Position numbers and translations under genes: made by a program. The notes beneath the pieces are model-generated. The model was not told the origin of the DNA and searched no databases. It worked only from the letters and a program-made list of their open reading frames with translations. Of a DNA stretch of 10,310 nt, positions 1 through 6,205 are shown piece by piece (the stretch's first letter is position 1; every line of letters begins with the position of its first letter). The DNA is from CAYVUV01 sp964455095. GTDB lineage: Bacteria; Desulfobacterota; Binatia; HRBIN30; CADEER01. Where the stretch lies: contig CAYVUV010000217.1 in NCBI GenBank assembly GCA_964455095.1, positions 1 to 10,310 on the forward strand, written 5' to 3'.

Positions 1-752
1 CCGTGGTCGCGGCCGGCGGTGTAGCCGCCGTCGACGGCGATGGCCTGGCCGGAGACGAACGAGGCGTCGCGCGACAAGAGGAAGCACGCCACCGAAGCGA
101 TCTCCTCGGGTCGTCCGAGGCGGCGCAGCTTGTGCTCGTGACGGATCGACTCGACCACCGCCTCCATGCCCGGCATGCCCAGGATGCCGCCCAGCATCGG
201 GGTCTCGATGAAGCCCGGACAGATGGCGTTGGCGCGAATGCCCTTGCGGCCGTAGTCGATCGCCAGGTTCTTGGTCAGCAGCACGACGCCGCCCTTCGAG
301 GCGTTGTACGCGCTGCCGCCGGCGGTGCCTTCGAGCCCCTCGATACTGGCCAGGTTGACGATCGAGCCGCGCTCCTCGTCGATCGGGTCCTGCCCGAGCA
401 TCTGGGTGATGGCGTGTTTGCAGACGAAGAACGTGCCCTTGAGGTTGATGTTCAGCACGCGGTCCCACTCCGCCGCGTCCATCATGTGCACCGGGCCGCC
501 GCCGGCGACACCGGCGGCATTGACGACGCCGTCGAGCCGGCCGTACTCGGCGACCGCGCGCGCCGTCATGGCCTGCACCGCTTGCTCGTCGGCGACGTCG
601 ACGCGCATTTCGACGACGCCGTCGTTCGCCGCCACGGCGATGTCGGCGCCGACCACCTGCGCCCCTTCGCTCCGCAACCGCGCGACGCACGCTTTGCCGA
701 TACCCGATGCGGCACCCGTGACCACGATGACCTTCCCTGCGAGACAACCCAT
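1..752 (-). CDS. SDR family NAD(P)-dependent oxidoreductase (3' end cut by window edge)
   Basis: Classical short-chain dehydrogenase/reductase, a cytoplasmic NAD(P)(H)-dependent alcohol/ketone oxidoreductase; the substrate cannot be told from sequence. 250 residues are visible, about the usual length of the family, so only a few C-terminal residues are missing. Visible motifs: Rossmann glycine motif TGAASGIG at residues 12-19, acidic D37 after the second beta strand (favours NAD over NADP), NAAG at 78-81, N103 in NINLKG, catalytic S136, and Y149-N-A-S-K153 of the YxxxK motif, followed by the CPGFIETPM loop (178-186). The C-terminal FVSGQAIAVDGGYT is also typical. The ATG at 752 is chosen because GAGGTG lies 4 bases upstream. 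No signal peptide. Divergent from the luciferase-like gene across 125 bp. The family is certain, the substrate unknown; FabG-like or hydroxysteroid/alcohol dehydrogenase roles are equally possible. Confidence 0.93.
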   Translation of the reverse strand, partial: MGCLAGKVIVVTGAASGIGKACVARLRSEGAQVVGADIAVAANDGVVEMRVDVADEQAVQAMTARAVAEYGRLDGVVNAAGVAGGGPVHMMDAAEWDRVLNINLKGTFFVCKHAITQMLGQDPIDEERGSIVNLASIEGLEGTAGGSAYNASKGGVVLLTKNLAIDYGRKGIRANAICPGFIETPMLGGILGMPGMEAVVESIRHEHKLRRLGRPEEIASVACFLLSRDASFVSGQAIAVDGGYTAGRDH

Positions 753-877
753 GCGCACCTCGTTGGACCAATTGGGGGAATCAACGCCTGCGAGTTGACT
801 CCAAAACGACCGGCAGGATAGCACGGACCGCAACGGCTGCGAGGCGCCGCGTCGGGCGTGCGCCGTGGAGGAACCCG
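753..877. promoter_or_regulatory. Divergent intergenic region with a possible sigma70-type promoter for the luciferase-like gene
   Basis: This 125-bp gap separates two divergent genes and must carry both promoters. On the plus strand TTGACT (795-800) resembles a -35 box, and ATAGCA (818-823), 17 bases on, is a weak -10 candidate. A GGAGGAA ribosome binding site at 867-873 precedes the GTG at 878. The palindrome CCAATTGG at 768-775, close to the SDR start, could be an operator half or chance. The SDR ribosome binding site (GAGGTG on the minus strand) sits at the left end. The promoter call rests on consensus match only. Confidence 0.35.
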
Positions 878-1990
878 GTGTCGATGAAATTCGCTCTCTT
901 CTACGAAATCCCCGTGCCCGCCCCGTGGACGCGCGACAGCGAGCACACCGCCTACAAGAACGTGCTCGAGCAGGCGGTGGCCGGCGAGCGCTTCGGTTGG
1001 GACGCGTTCTGGACCGTCGAGCACCACTTCCTGTCGGAGTTCTCGCACTGCTCCAACCCCGAAGTGCTCTACGGCGCCATTGCCGCGCGCACCAGCCGCA
1101 TGCGGCTCGGATATGGCGTGCGCCTGATGCCGAAGCCGTACAACCACCCCGTGCGCACGGCGGAGTCGGTCGCCGTGCTCGACCTCCTCTCCGACGGCCG
1201 GGTCGACTTCGGCACCGGCCGATCGTCGACGCGGGCGGAGCTGGAGGGCTTCGGCATCGATCCGCATCAGACGCGCGCGATGTGGCAGGAAGCGATCGAG
1301 CATGTGGTCGGCTGTTGGACCAACGACGAGTACGAGGCGCGCGGCACGCATTGGCAGATGCCGAAGCGGCGCGTGCTGCCGAAACCGTTGCAGGATCCGC
1401 ACCCGCCGATCTGGGGCGCGACGTCGAGCGACGAGGGGCACGTGCAGATGGGGGAGCTCGGCGTGGGGCTGTGCTCGTTCGCTGTCGGCGTGTCGCCCGA
1501 CGAGGTGCGGCGCCGCATCGGGATCTACCGCGCCGCCGTCGCCGGGTGCACGAAGCCGCTGGGCAAGTTCGTGCACAACCGCGCCGCCACCTTCACCATG
1601 GCCGCGTGCGCGCCGACGCAGGACGAAGCGTGGCAGGTGGCGCGCGAGTCGTTCGAGTGGTACCCGAAAGCCGGCGCGCGCCACATCGCGACCGTGGCCG
1701 AGTGGATGGCCGAGCAGCGCAAGGAGCTCGGCAACTACGGCTACGCGGCGCAGATGAAGGCCGCCGACGACAGCGGCGGGCTGAACCTCCTCAGCCTCGA
1801 GTATCTGGTCGACAACAGCGCTTGCGTCGTCGGCACACCCGAGCAGTGCCTCGCCACCTGCCAGCAATACGAAGCCGCCGGCGTGGATTTGCTGCTCTGC
1901 CTGGTCAACCCGTACAAGATCCCACACGAAAAGGTGATGCAGACCATCGAGTTGATGGGTCGCCACGTGATCCCCGCGCTGCGCGGCTGA
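878..1990 (+). CDS. LLM-class (bacterial luciferase-like) flavin-dependent monooxygenase
   Basis: 370-residue TIM-barrel flavin enzyme of the bacterial luciferase superfamily, expected to use reduced FMN (or F420) supplied by a separate reductase to oxygenate a small organic substrate in the cytoplasm. The N-terminal half matches LuxA in order: FGWDAFWTVEHHF (residues 39-51, with the EHHF histidine pair), an LGYGVRLMP strand, HPVRTAESVAVLD, then the DGRVDFGTGR loop. PHPPIWGATSS near the middle and a C-terminal GTPEQC helix region complete the fold. The GTG at 878 is preferred over the ATG at 884 because GGAGG (867-871) then sits 6 rather than 12 bases away. No signal peptide. It heads a run of same-strand genes leading to mtoX, 59 bp before the next start. 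DMS monooxygenase DmoA belongs to this superfamily but to the longer nitrilotriacetate-monooxygenase type, so the substrate here is open. Confidence 0.9.
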   Translation: MSMKFALFYEIPVPAPWTRDSEHTAYKNVLEQAVAGERFGWDAFWTVEHHFLSEFSHCSNPEVLYGAIAARTSRMRLGYGVRLMPKPYNHPVRTAESVAVLDLLSDGRVDFGTGRSSTRAELEGFGIDPHQTRAMWQEAIEHVVGCWTNDEYEARGTHWQMPKRRVLPKPLQDPHPPIWGATSSDEGHVQMGELGVGLCSFAVGVSPDEVRRRIGIYRAAVAGCTKPLGKFVHNRAATFTMAACAPTQDEAWQVARESFEWYPKAGARHIATVAEWMAEQRKELGNYGYAAQMKAADDSGGLNLLSLEYLVDNSACVVGTPEQCLATCQQYEAAGVDLLLCLVNPYKIPHEKVMQTIELMGRHVIPALRG

Positions 1991-2034
1991 GGACCGCGCC
2001 GCAACCTTTTGTCCCGAGCGACGTTTCACAGGGC

Positions 2035-2040
2035 AGGAGG
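2035..2040 (+). promoter_or_regulatory. Strong ribosome binding site AGGAGG
   Basis: AGGAGG ends 9 bases before the ATG at 2050. It is one of the best Shine-Dalgarno matches in the window and is the main support that the short ORF that follows is translated. Confidence 0.75.
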
Positions 2041-2049
2041 TAATCGAGC

Positions 2050-2328
2050 ATGATCTGGCATCGGCTGGCGAGGACCATCCTCGCGGCGTCCGTGTTTGGT
2101 TTGTGCCTTGCGCCGGTGGCTGCGGAGGCGCGCAACGATCACCGGCACGGCCCGAGCCGGCACTATCAGCACGGGCCGCGACATTCCCGTGGCTACAATC
2201 ACGCGCCGCGCTGGAACGGATACCGGGGCGGCTACGGCTACGGTTACGGCGGCAACCACTGGCAGTGGGGAAGATCGGCACGCTGGTACTGGGGGCCGCG
2301 CTACTACGGCTACCGCGGTTGCGATTGA
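2050..2328 (+). CDS. Small exported His/Tyr/Gly/Trp-rich protein of unknown function
   Basis: I do not recognise a named family. The 92-residue product starts with a clear Sec signal peptide (charged MIWHRLAR, hydrophobic core to about residue 23, probable cleavage after AEA near 27). The mature part, about 65 residues, has seven histidines, most spaced two to five residues apart in its first half (from NDHRHG on). It then has a Gly/Tyr/Trp-rich half (GYRGGYGYGYGG, WYWGPRYYGYRG) and a single terminal Cys-Asp. Composition suggests an unstructured, metal-binding or envelope-associated peptide. It has a strong AGGAGG site and is followed by a hairpin, so it could be the last gene of a unit with the monooxygenase. 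It lies just upstream of a copper-enzyme gene, which makes a copper or other metal role imaginable. Gly/Tyr-rich exported small proteins are also common in proteobacteria without known function. Confidence 0.75.
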   Translation: MIWHRLARTILAASVFGLCLAPVAAEARNDHRHGPSRHYQHGPRHSRGYNHAPRWNGYRGGYGYGYGGNHWQWGRSARWYWGPRYYGYRGCD

Positions 2329-2341
2329 ACGCGCTGCGTCA

Positions 2342-2371
2342 TGCGCCGCAGAGCGCAGGCTCTGCGGCGCA
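2342..2371 (+). terminator. Perfect 13-bp hairpin, candidate transcription terminator
   Basis: TGCGCCGCAGAGC (2342-2354) and its exact complement GCTCTGCGGCGCA (2359-2371) enclose a 4-base loop, 13 bases after the stop of the small secreted protein. The stem is very GC-rich. There is no T-tract after it, so it is not a textbook intrinsic terminator; it may end transcription, protect the 3' end of the upstream mRNA, or act with Rho. It separates the first two plus-strand genes from mtoX. Confidence 0.6.
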
Positions 2372-2467
2372 CTCCCTGATCGTCTCCTGCTCCCGTGTCT
2401 GTGCTCGGCTCTCCTCCGCCCTTTTCGCGCGCAGTGCAATTGACTGAGGTGCGCCGTCCGGCGTTGC

Positions 2468-2498
2468 TTGACAGGGCGCAGGACGGTGGGCGAAAAAT
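2468..2498 (+). promoter_or_regulatory. mtoX: Candidate sigma70-type promoter for mtoX
   Basis: TTGACA at 2468-2473 is a perfect -35 consensus. The only A/T-rich patch in this GC-rich leader follows: GAAAAA (2492-2497) at 18 bases spacing or AAAAAT (2493-2498, 4 of 6 to the -10 consensus) at 19. The -10 is poor, so an activator may be needed. A start here would give a leader of about 60 bases. Position between the upstream hairpin and the strong mtoX ribosome site fits. Consensus match only. Confidence 0.35.
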
Positions 2499-2523
2499 GG
2501 CCGATCGTCACCCGTTGGCCATT
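2496..2523 (+). promoter_or_regulatory. Inverted repeat AATGGCC-N14-GGCCATT in the mtoX leader, possible operator
   Basis: AATGGCC (2496-2502) and GGCCATT (2517-2523) are exact complements with half-site centres 21 bases apart, two helical turns, as for a dimeric regulator. They overlap the downstream edge of the candidate -10. A 7-bp repeat can arise by chance, so this is a modest call. Confidence 0.25.
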
Positions 2524-2553
2524 CGTTTCCGCGCGCGGGATCGAAACGAGCCC

Positions 2554-2560
2554 AAGGAGG
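2554..2560 (+). promoter_or_regulatory. Ribosome binding site AAGGAGG deciding the mtoX start
   Basis: AAGGAGG lies 5 bases before the ATG at 2566. The frame stays open upstream to a possible start at 2395, but only the 2566 start has this site, and only it puts the signal peptide at the N terminus. Confidence 0.85.
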
Positions 2561-2565
2561 AGCTG

Positions 2566-3942
2566 ATGTCGGAGACCAGGTACACGACCGCTTGCCTCGC
2601 TGCCGTGTTGACGCTCTATGCCGCCGCACTGTGCGGCCCGCCGGCCGCGGCGGACGAGACCTGCATGTCGCCCTACATGGCGAAGATCGTCGGCCAGGAA
2701 GACTTCGTCTACGTCTGGACGCTCGGCGCACCCGGCGTCGGCGACGAGCAGGACAAGCTGGTCACCGTCGATGTGCACCCCGGTTCGCCCACCTATGGAA
2801 AGGTGGTCAGCACGCTGTCGGTCGGCGGCCGCAACGAGGCGCATCACTCCGGGCTGACCGACGACCGCGCCTACCTGTGGGCCTCCGGTCTGGACACCAG
2901 CAAGATCTTCGTCTTCGACATCCACACCGACCCGGGCAAGCCGACGCTGCACAAGACCATCACCGACTTCGTCGCCAAGAGCGGCGGCGTCGTCGGTCCG
3001 CACACGCTCTACGCCCTGCCCGGCCGCATGATGATCACCGGGCTGTCGAACAACCGCGACCACGGCGGGCGCACCGGGCTGGTCGAGTACACCAACGAGG
3101 GGGCCTACGTCGCCACGCATTGGATGCCGACGGACGAGAAGCTCGGCGGGGCGAAGAAGAGCGGCCAGTTTGCCGACGGCTATGGGTACGACGTGCGCGC
3201 CATCCCGCGGCTCAACGCCTTCGTCACCTCGTCGTTCACCGGTTGGAACAACTACATGATGAATCTCGGCAAGCTCATGGCTGACGCCGAGGCGATGAAG
3301 CACTTCGGCAATACGGTCGTGATCTGGAACCTGCACACGCGCACGCCGAAGCAGATCCTCGACGTGCCGGGCGCGCCGCTGGAGATCCGCTGCGCCTGGG
3401 GTGCGCGACACGACTACTGCCTGACCGCGACGGCGCTGACCTCCAAGATCTGGCTGATCGCTGCCGACGAGCAGGGCGGCTGGCGGGCCGACGCTGTCGC
3501 CGACATCGGCGACGCGACCAAGTTGCCGCTGCCGGTCGACATCTCCATCTCGGCCGACGACACGCGGCTGTGGGTCAACACCTGGAACGACGGCAAGACG
3601 CGGCTGTTCGACGTCGCCGACCCGCACCATCCGAAGCAGATCTACGAGGAGAAGATCGGCGGCCAGGTCAACATGGTGTCGCAGAGCTGGGACGGCAAGC
3701 GCGTCTACTTCACCTCGTCGCTGCTGGCCAATTGGGACAAGACGACGGCGCCGGCGGATGGCGGCGACCTGCAGTACTTCAAGGCGTACGCGTGGGACGG
3801 CCAGAAACTCAAGCAGGATTTCGCCATCGATTTCACCGCGGCGAAGCTCGGTGCCCCGCACCAGATGCGTTTCGGCGCCCGCGCGCTGTACGCACGCGCG
3901 GCGGGGGATGCGGGTGCCGCGCAACTCGCGGTGCGGCGCTGA
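2566..3942 (+). CDS. mtoX: Exported SBP56/selenium-binding-family protein, probable periplasmic methanethiol oxidase MtoX
   Basis: 458 residues, the usual size of the SBP56/SELENBP1 family. Bacterial members with signal peptides are copper-dependent methanethiol oxidases that turn methanethiol, O2 and water into formaldehyde, H2S and H2O2 in the periplasm. A Sec signal peptide ends near residue 29 (PPAAA-DE). Family landmarks in order: ETCMSPYMAKIVGQED, the NEAHHSG motif with H93-H94, FVFDIHTDPGKPTLHK, PHTLYALPG with H146, PLEIR, a SISADDTRLWVNTW blade, DVADPHHPK, SWDGKRVYFTSSL, and PHQMRF near the end with H432. The two adjacent histidines, H146 and H432 match the positions expected for the copper-binding histidines of the family. 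The downstream Sco-MauG gene is the known type of mtoX neighbour and strengthens the assignment. The Ala/Arg-rich tail after PHQMRFG is unlike the DIW-type end of the human protein, as expected for the bacterial branch. Activity on methanethiol is inferred, not shown. Confidence 0.85.
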   Translation: MSETRYTTACLAAVLTLYAAALCGPPAAADETCMSPYMAKIVGQEDFVYVWTLGAPGVGDEQDKLVTVDVHPGSPTYGKVVSTLSVGGRNEAHHSGLTDDRAYLWASGLDTSKIFVFDIHTDPGKPTLHKTITDFVAKSGGVVGPHTLYALPGRMMITGLSNNRDHGGRTGLVEYTNEGAYVATHWMPTDEKLGGAKKSGQFADGYGYDVRAIPRLNAFVTSSFTGWNNYMMNLGKLMADAEAMKHFGNTVVIWNLHTRTPKQILDVPGAPLEIRCAWGARHDYCLTATALTSKIWLIAADEQGGWRADAVADIGDATKLPLPVDISISADDTRLWVNTWNDGKTRLFDVADPHHPKQIYEEKIGGQVNMVSQSWDGKRVYFTSSLLANWDKTTAPADGGDLQYFKAYAWDGQKLKQDFAIDFTAAKLGAPHQMRFGARALYARAAGDAGAAQLAVRR

Positions 3943-3955
3943 GCCGCCGGGTTCA

Positions 3956-3996
3956 GGTTTCCTCTCCCGGATGGGAGAGGACTAAGGTGAGGGGGA
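3956..3996 (+). repeat. REP-like repeat, copy 1 (pair A, forward)
   Basis: 41-bp element: GGTTT, then a hairpin CCTCTCCC/GGGAGAGG around a GGAT loop (3961-3980), then a tail ending GGTGAGGGGGA. It starts 13 bases after the mtoX stop and faces copy 2. As RNA the hairpin could stabilise the end of the mtoX message or attenuate read-through into the next gene. Short GC-rich palindromic repeats of this look are common between genes in high-GC proteobacterial genomes. Confidence 0.85.
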
Positions 3997-4078
3997 TTTA
4001 ACTGCGCCGAAGGCCACCAATGAATCCCTGCCTCGAATGGGCCATCAAGACCAGAGGTAGCTTCGCCGGTCACTCGTA

Positions 4079-4119
4079 TCCCCCTCATCCTGTCCTTCTC
4101 CCATCCGGGAGAAGGAACC
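4079..4119 (-). repeat. REP-like repeat, copy 2 (pair A, reverse)
   Basis: 41-bp inverted copy of the same element. Its stem reads CCTTCTCCC/GGGAGAAGG, i.e. it differs from copies 3 and 4 by one change in each arm at the paired position, so the hairpin is kept. It is separated from copy 1 by 82 bp that show nothing else recognisable, and stands 66 bp before the ATG of the Sco-MauG gene. Confidence 0.85.
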
Positions 4120-4185
4120 CTCGCGCGAGGCGTGGTCGTGTCTACCCCGGAAAGGACTAAGCCGAGCCGGCGCCGCTCGGGCGAC

Positions 4186-5973
4186 ATGCGCAGCGCGCGG
4201 CGCTTCCGTTTGCTGCTCGCCGTCGCCGCGCTGGCAGCCGCGCCGCGCCTGGCGCGAGCCGCCGACACTCCCGCGCCCGCGCCGGGCTGGGCGCCGCTCG
4301 GATACGCCGCGCCGGCGCCGGGGACCTATGCGCTGCCGCCGCTCGGCGAAGCGGGCGATGGGGCGGTGCTCGACGTCGATGGGCGGCCGCGCCGTCTGCA
4401 CGATTTTCTCGGCGACAAGCTCGTCGTGTTGAGCTTCGTCTATCGGTCGTGTCCGGACCTCAACGGCTGCCCGCTCGCGAACCATGTGCTCGGCAGCGTG
4501 CAACGCCGCGTCCTTGCCGATCCGGTGCTGCGCGATCGCGTACGCCTCATCTCGATCAGCTTCGATCCCGCCCGCGACCGCCCCGAAGACATGCGCCGCC
4601 TCGGCGCGTCGCTGGCGCCGGCGGGGGCCGATTGGGTGTTCCTCACCGCCGCGTCCGAACGGGCGCTGGCGCCGCTCCTGCGCGCCTACGGACAGGTGGT
4701 GCGTCCGGAGGCGGATGCGACGATCTCGCACGTGCTGCGCGTCTTCGCGATCGATCGCGCCCGCACGATTCGCAACATCTACTCGAGCGCCTTTCTTCAC
4801 GCCGACCTCGTGCTGGGCGACCTGCGCACGCTGGACGAAGAAGAGACCGCGGTGGCCGTGCGCGCCGCGCCTTCACGCGAGCAGGTTGACCCGACGGGGC
4901 TGCCGCTCCATCCCCCGCTCGGCCTCCCCGCCGTTCCGGTGCCGGCCGACAACCCGATCACTGCCGCGAAGGTCGCGCTCGGGCGCAAGCTCTTCTTCGA
5001 TCGCCGCCTGTCGCGCAACGACACCATCTCGTGCGGCATGTGCCACGTCCCCGAGCAGGGCTTCACCGTCCGCGAGATGGCGACGGCGGTGGGGATCGAG
5101 GGGCACACCGTGCGGCGCAATGCCCCGACGATCTACAACGCCGCCTACGCCGCGCGGTTGTTTCACGACGGCCGCGCGGCGAGTCTCGAGCAACAGGTCT
5201 GGGTACCGCTCCTGGCGCCCAACGAGATGGACGGTGCGTCGGCCGACGCCGTCGTGCGCAAGGTCCAGGCGCTGCCTGACTACGACGGCTTGTTCGAGGC
5301 CGCCTTCGGCGAGCGTGGCGCGGCGCAGGAGACGATCGGCATGGCGCTGGCGACCTACCAGCGCACGCTGGTCTCGGCCAACAGCTGCTTCGATCGCTGG
5401 CGCTTCGGCAAAGACCGCGACGCGGTGAGCGCCGCGGCGCAGCGCGGCTTCGAGCTGTTCACCGGCCGGGCCGGGTGTGTGCACTGCCACACGATCGGAA
5501 CCGACGACGCGCTGTTCACCGATCAGGAGTTCCACAACACGGGCGTGGGATACCGGCAGGCGCTGGCGAAGCCCGCTGCGCGGCCGCTGCTGCAGATCGC
5601 GCCGGGCACGTCCGTGACCTTCGCCCCGGACGTCGTCGCCGACGCCAGCGAGCCGGTCCCGAGCGACCTCGGGCGCTACGAGATCACCGCGCAACCGGGC
5701 GACCGGTGGAAGTACAAGACGCCGGGGCTGCGCAACGTCGCGCTGACGGCGCCGTACATGCACGACGGATCGCTGCCGACGCTGCGCGCGGTCGTCGACT
5801 TCTACAACGGCGGCGGGGTGGCGAACGACGGGCTCGACCCGGCGATTCGACCGCTCCGCCTCGACACGCGCGCGCGCGACGATCTCGTCGCGTTTCTCGA
5901 GTCGCTCACCGGCGACAACGTCGCCGCCCTCGTCGCCGACGCGCTCGCGGCACCCATCGGCGATCCGGACTGA
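4186..5973 (+). CDS. Exported fusion of Sco/SenC copper chaperone and di-heme MauG/cytochrome c peroxidase domain
   Basis: 595 residues in one unbroken frame. A Sec signal peptide (SARRFRLLLAVAALAAA, cleavage near RARA-ADT, residue 25) leads to the periplasm. Residues about 45-215 form a Sco/SenC thioredoxin-like domain: LVVLSFVYRSC with C89, C95 in NGCPLA, and H182 in ISHVLRVFAID, the usual Cys/Cys/His copper set. Residues about 250-585 form a di-heme peroxidase: heme sites C283-x-x-C286-H287 and C431-x-x-C434-H435, APTIYNAAY, FHDGRAASLEQQ (326-338) and APYMHDGSLPTL with M525. Likely job: copper delivery to, and redox maturation of, the MtoX encoded 243 bp upstream, or use of its H2O2. Separate SCO1/SenC and MauG genes are known beside mtoX; here they are fused. 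The GTG codons at 4132/4138 are possible starts (GAGG at 4127), but the stretch to 4186 has unusual codons and resembles repeat debris, and ATG 4186 gives a normal signal peptide. Domains are sure, the exact start is not. Confidence 0.88.
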   Translation: MRSARRFRLLLAVAALAAAPRLARAADTPAPAPGWAPLGYAAPAPGTYALPPLGEAGDGAVLDVDGRPRRLHDFLGDKLVVLSFVYRSCPDLNGCPLANHVLGSVQRRVLADPVLRDRVRLISISFDPARDRPEDMRRLGASLAPAGADWVFLTAASERALAPLLRAYGQVVRPEADATISHVLRVFAIDRARTIRNIYSSAFLHADLVLGDLRTLDEEETAVAVRAAPSREQVDPTGLPLHPPLGLPAVPVPADNPITAAKVALGRKLFFDRRLSRNDTISCGMCHVPEQGFTVREMATAVGIEGHTVRRNAPTIYNAAYAARLFHDGRAASLEQQVWVPLLAPNEMDGASADAVVRKVQALPDYDGLFEAAFGERGAAQETIGMALATYQRTLVSANSCFDRWRFGKDRDAVSAAAQRGFELFTGRAGCVHCHTIGTDDALFTDQEFHNTGVGYRQALAKPAARPLLQIAPGTSVTFAPDVVADASEPVPSDLGRYEITAQPGDRWKYKTPGLRNVALTAPYMHDGSLPTLRAVVDFYNGGGVANDGLDPAIRPLRLDTRARDDLVAFLESLTGDNVAALVADALAAPIGDPD

Positions 5974-6074
5974 CAACCGCCCGGCCCGGCACGACGTTTC
6001 AAATTGGGGGTCTTCGTGGGTTCGTGCGGGTGGGTGCGACGACTTGGGCCGCAGCTCCGGCCCCGAGCACTCCG

Positions 6075-6112
6075 GGCCCTCTCCCGGATGGGAGAGGGTT
6101 GGGTGAGGGGGA
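6075..6112 (+). repeat. REP-like repeat, copy 3 (pair B, forward)
   Basis: Hairpin CCCTCTCCC (6077-6085), loop GGAT, GGGAGAGGG (6090-6098), followed by the tail GGGTGAGGGGGA. The 5' GGTTC seen in the other copies is replaced by CCGGG. Forward member of the second inverted pair, about 100 bp after the Sco-MauG stop. Confidence 0.85.
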
Positions 6113-6205
6113 TCGAACGCTCTGCCAACCTCATTTGCCCGCAGTGCAGCACGCGAGTTCCCTCAGGTGCGCGACCGACACAGAGGTGTAAAGAGATTCA
6201 TTGAA

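Noticed and set aside
878..1990. Naming the luciferase-like gene dmoA
   Set aside because: DmoA is of the longer nitrilotriacetate-monooxygenase type; this protein is LuxA-like with an EHHF motif. Context alone does not justify the symbol.
2395..2565. N-terminal extension of mtoX to a start at 2395
   Set aside because: It would bury the signal peptide and ignore the AAGGAGG site 5 bases before the ATG at 2566; the extension has no family similarity.
2026..3924. A long minus-strand open frame opposite mtoX
   Set aside because: Arg/Val/His-rich shadow composition, no motifs and no ribosome site; the plus strand carries a clear SBP56 protein. Same reasoning for the minus-strand frame 566-2281 and the antisense frames opposite the Sco-MauG and MetE-like genes.
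4132..4185. GTG starts at 4132 and 4138 for the Sco-MauG gene
   Set aside because: Kept only as alternatives. GAGG at 4127-4130 suits the 4138 GTG, but codons to 4186 are unlike the rest of the gene, GGACTAAG is shared with REP copy 1, and ATG 4186 gives a normal-length signal peptide.
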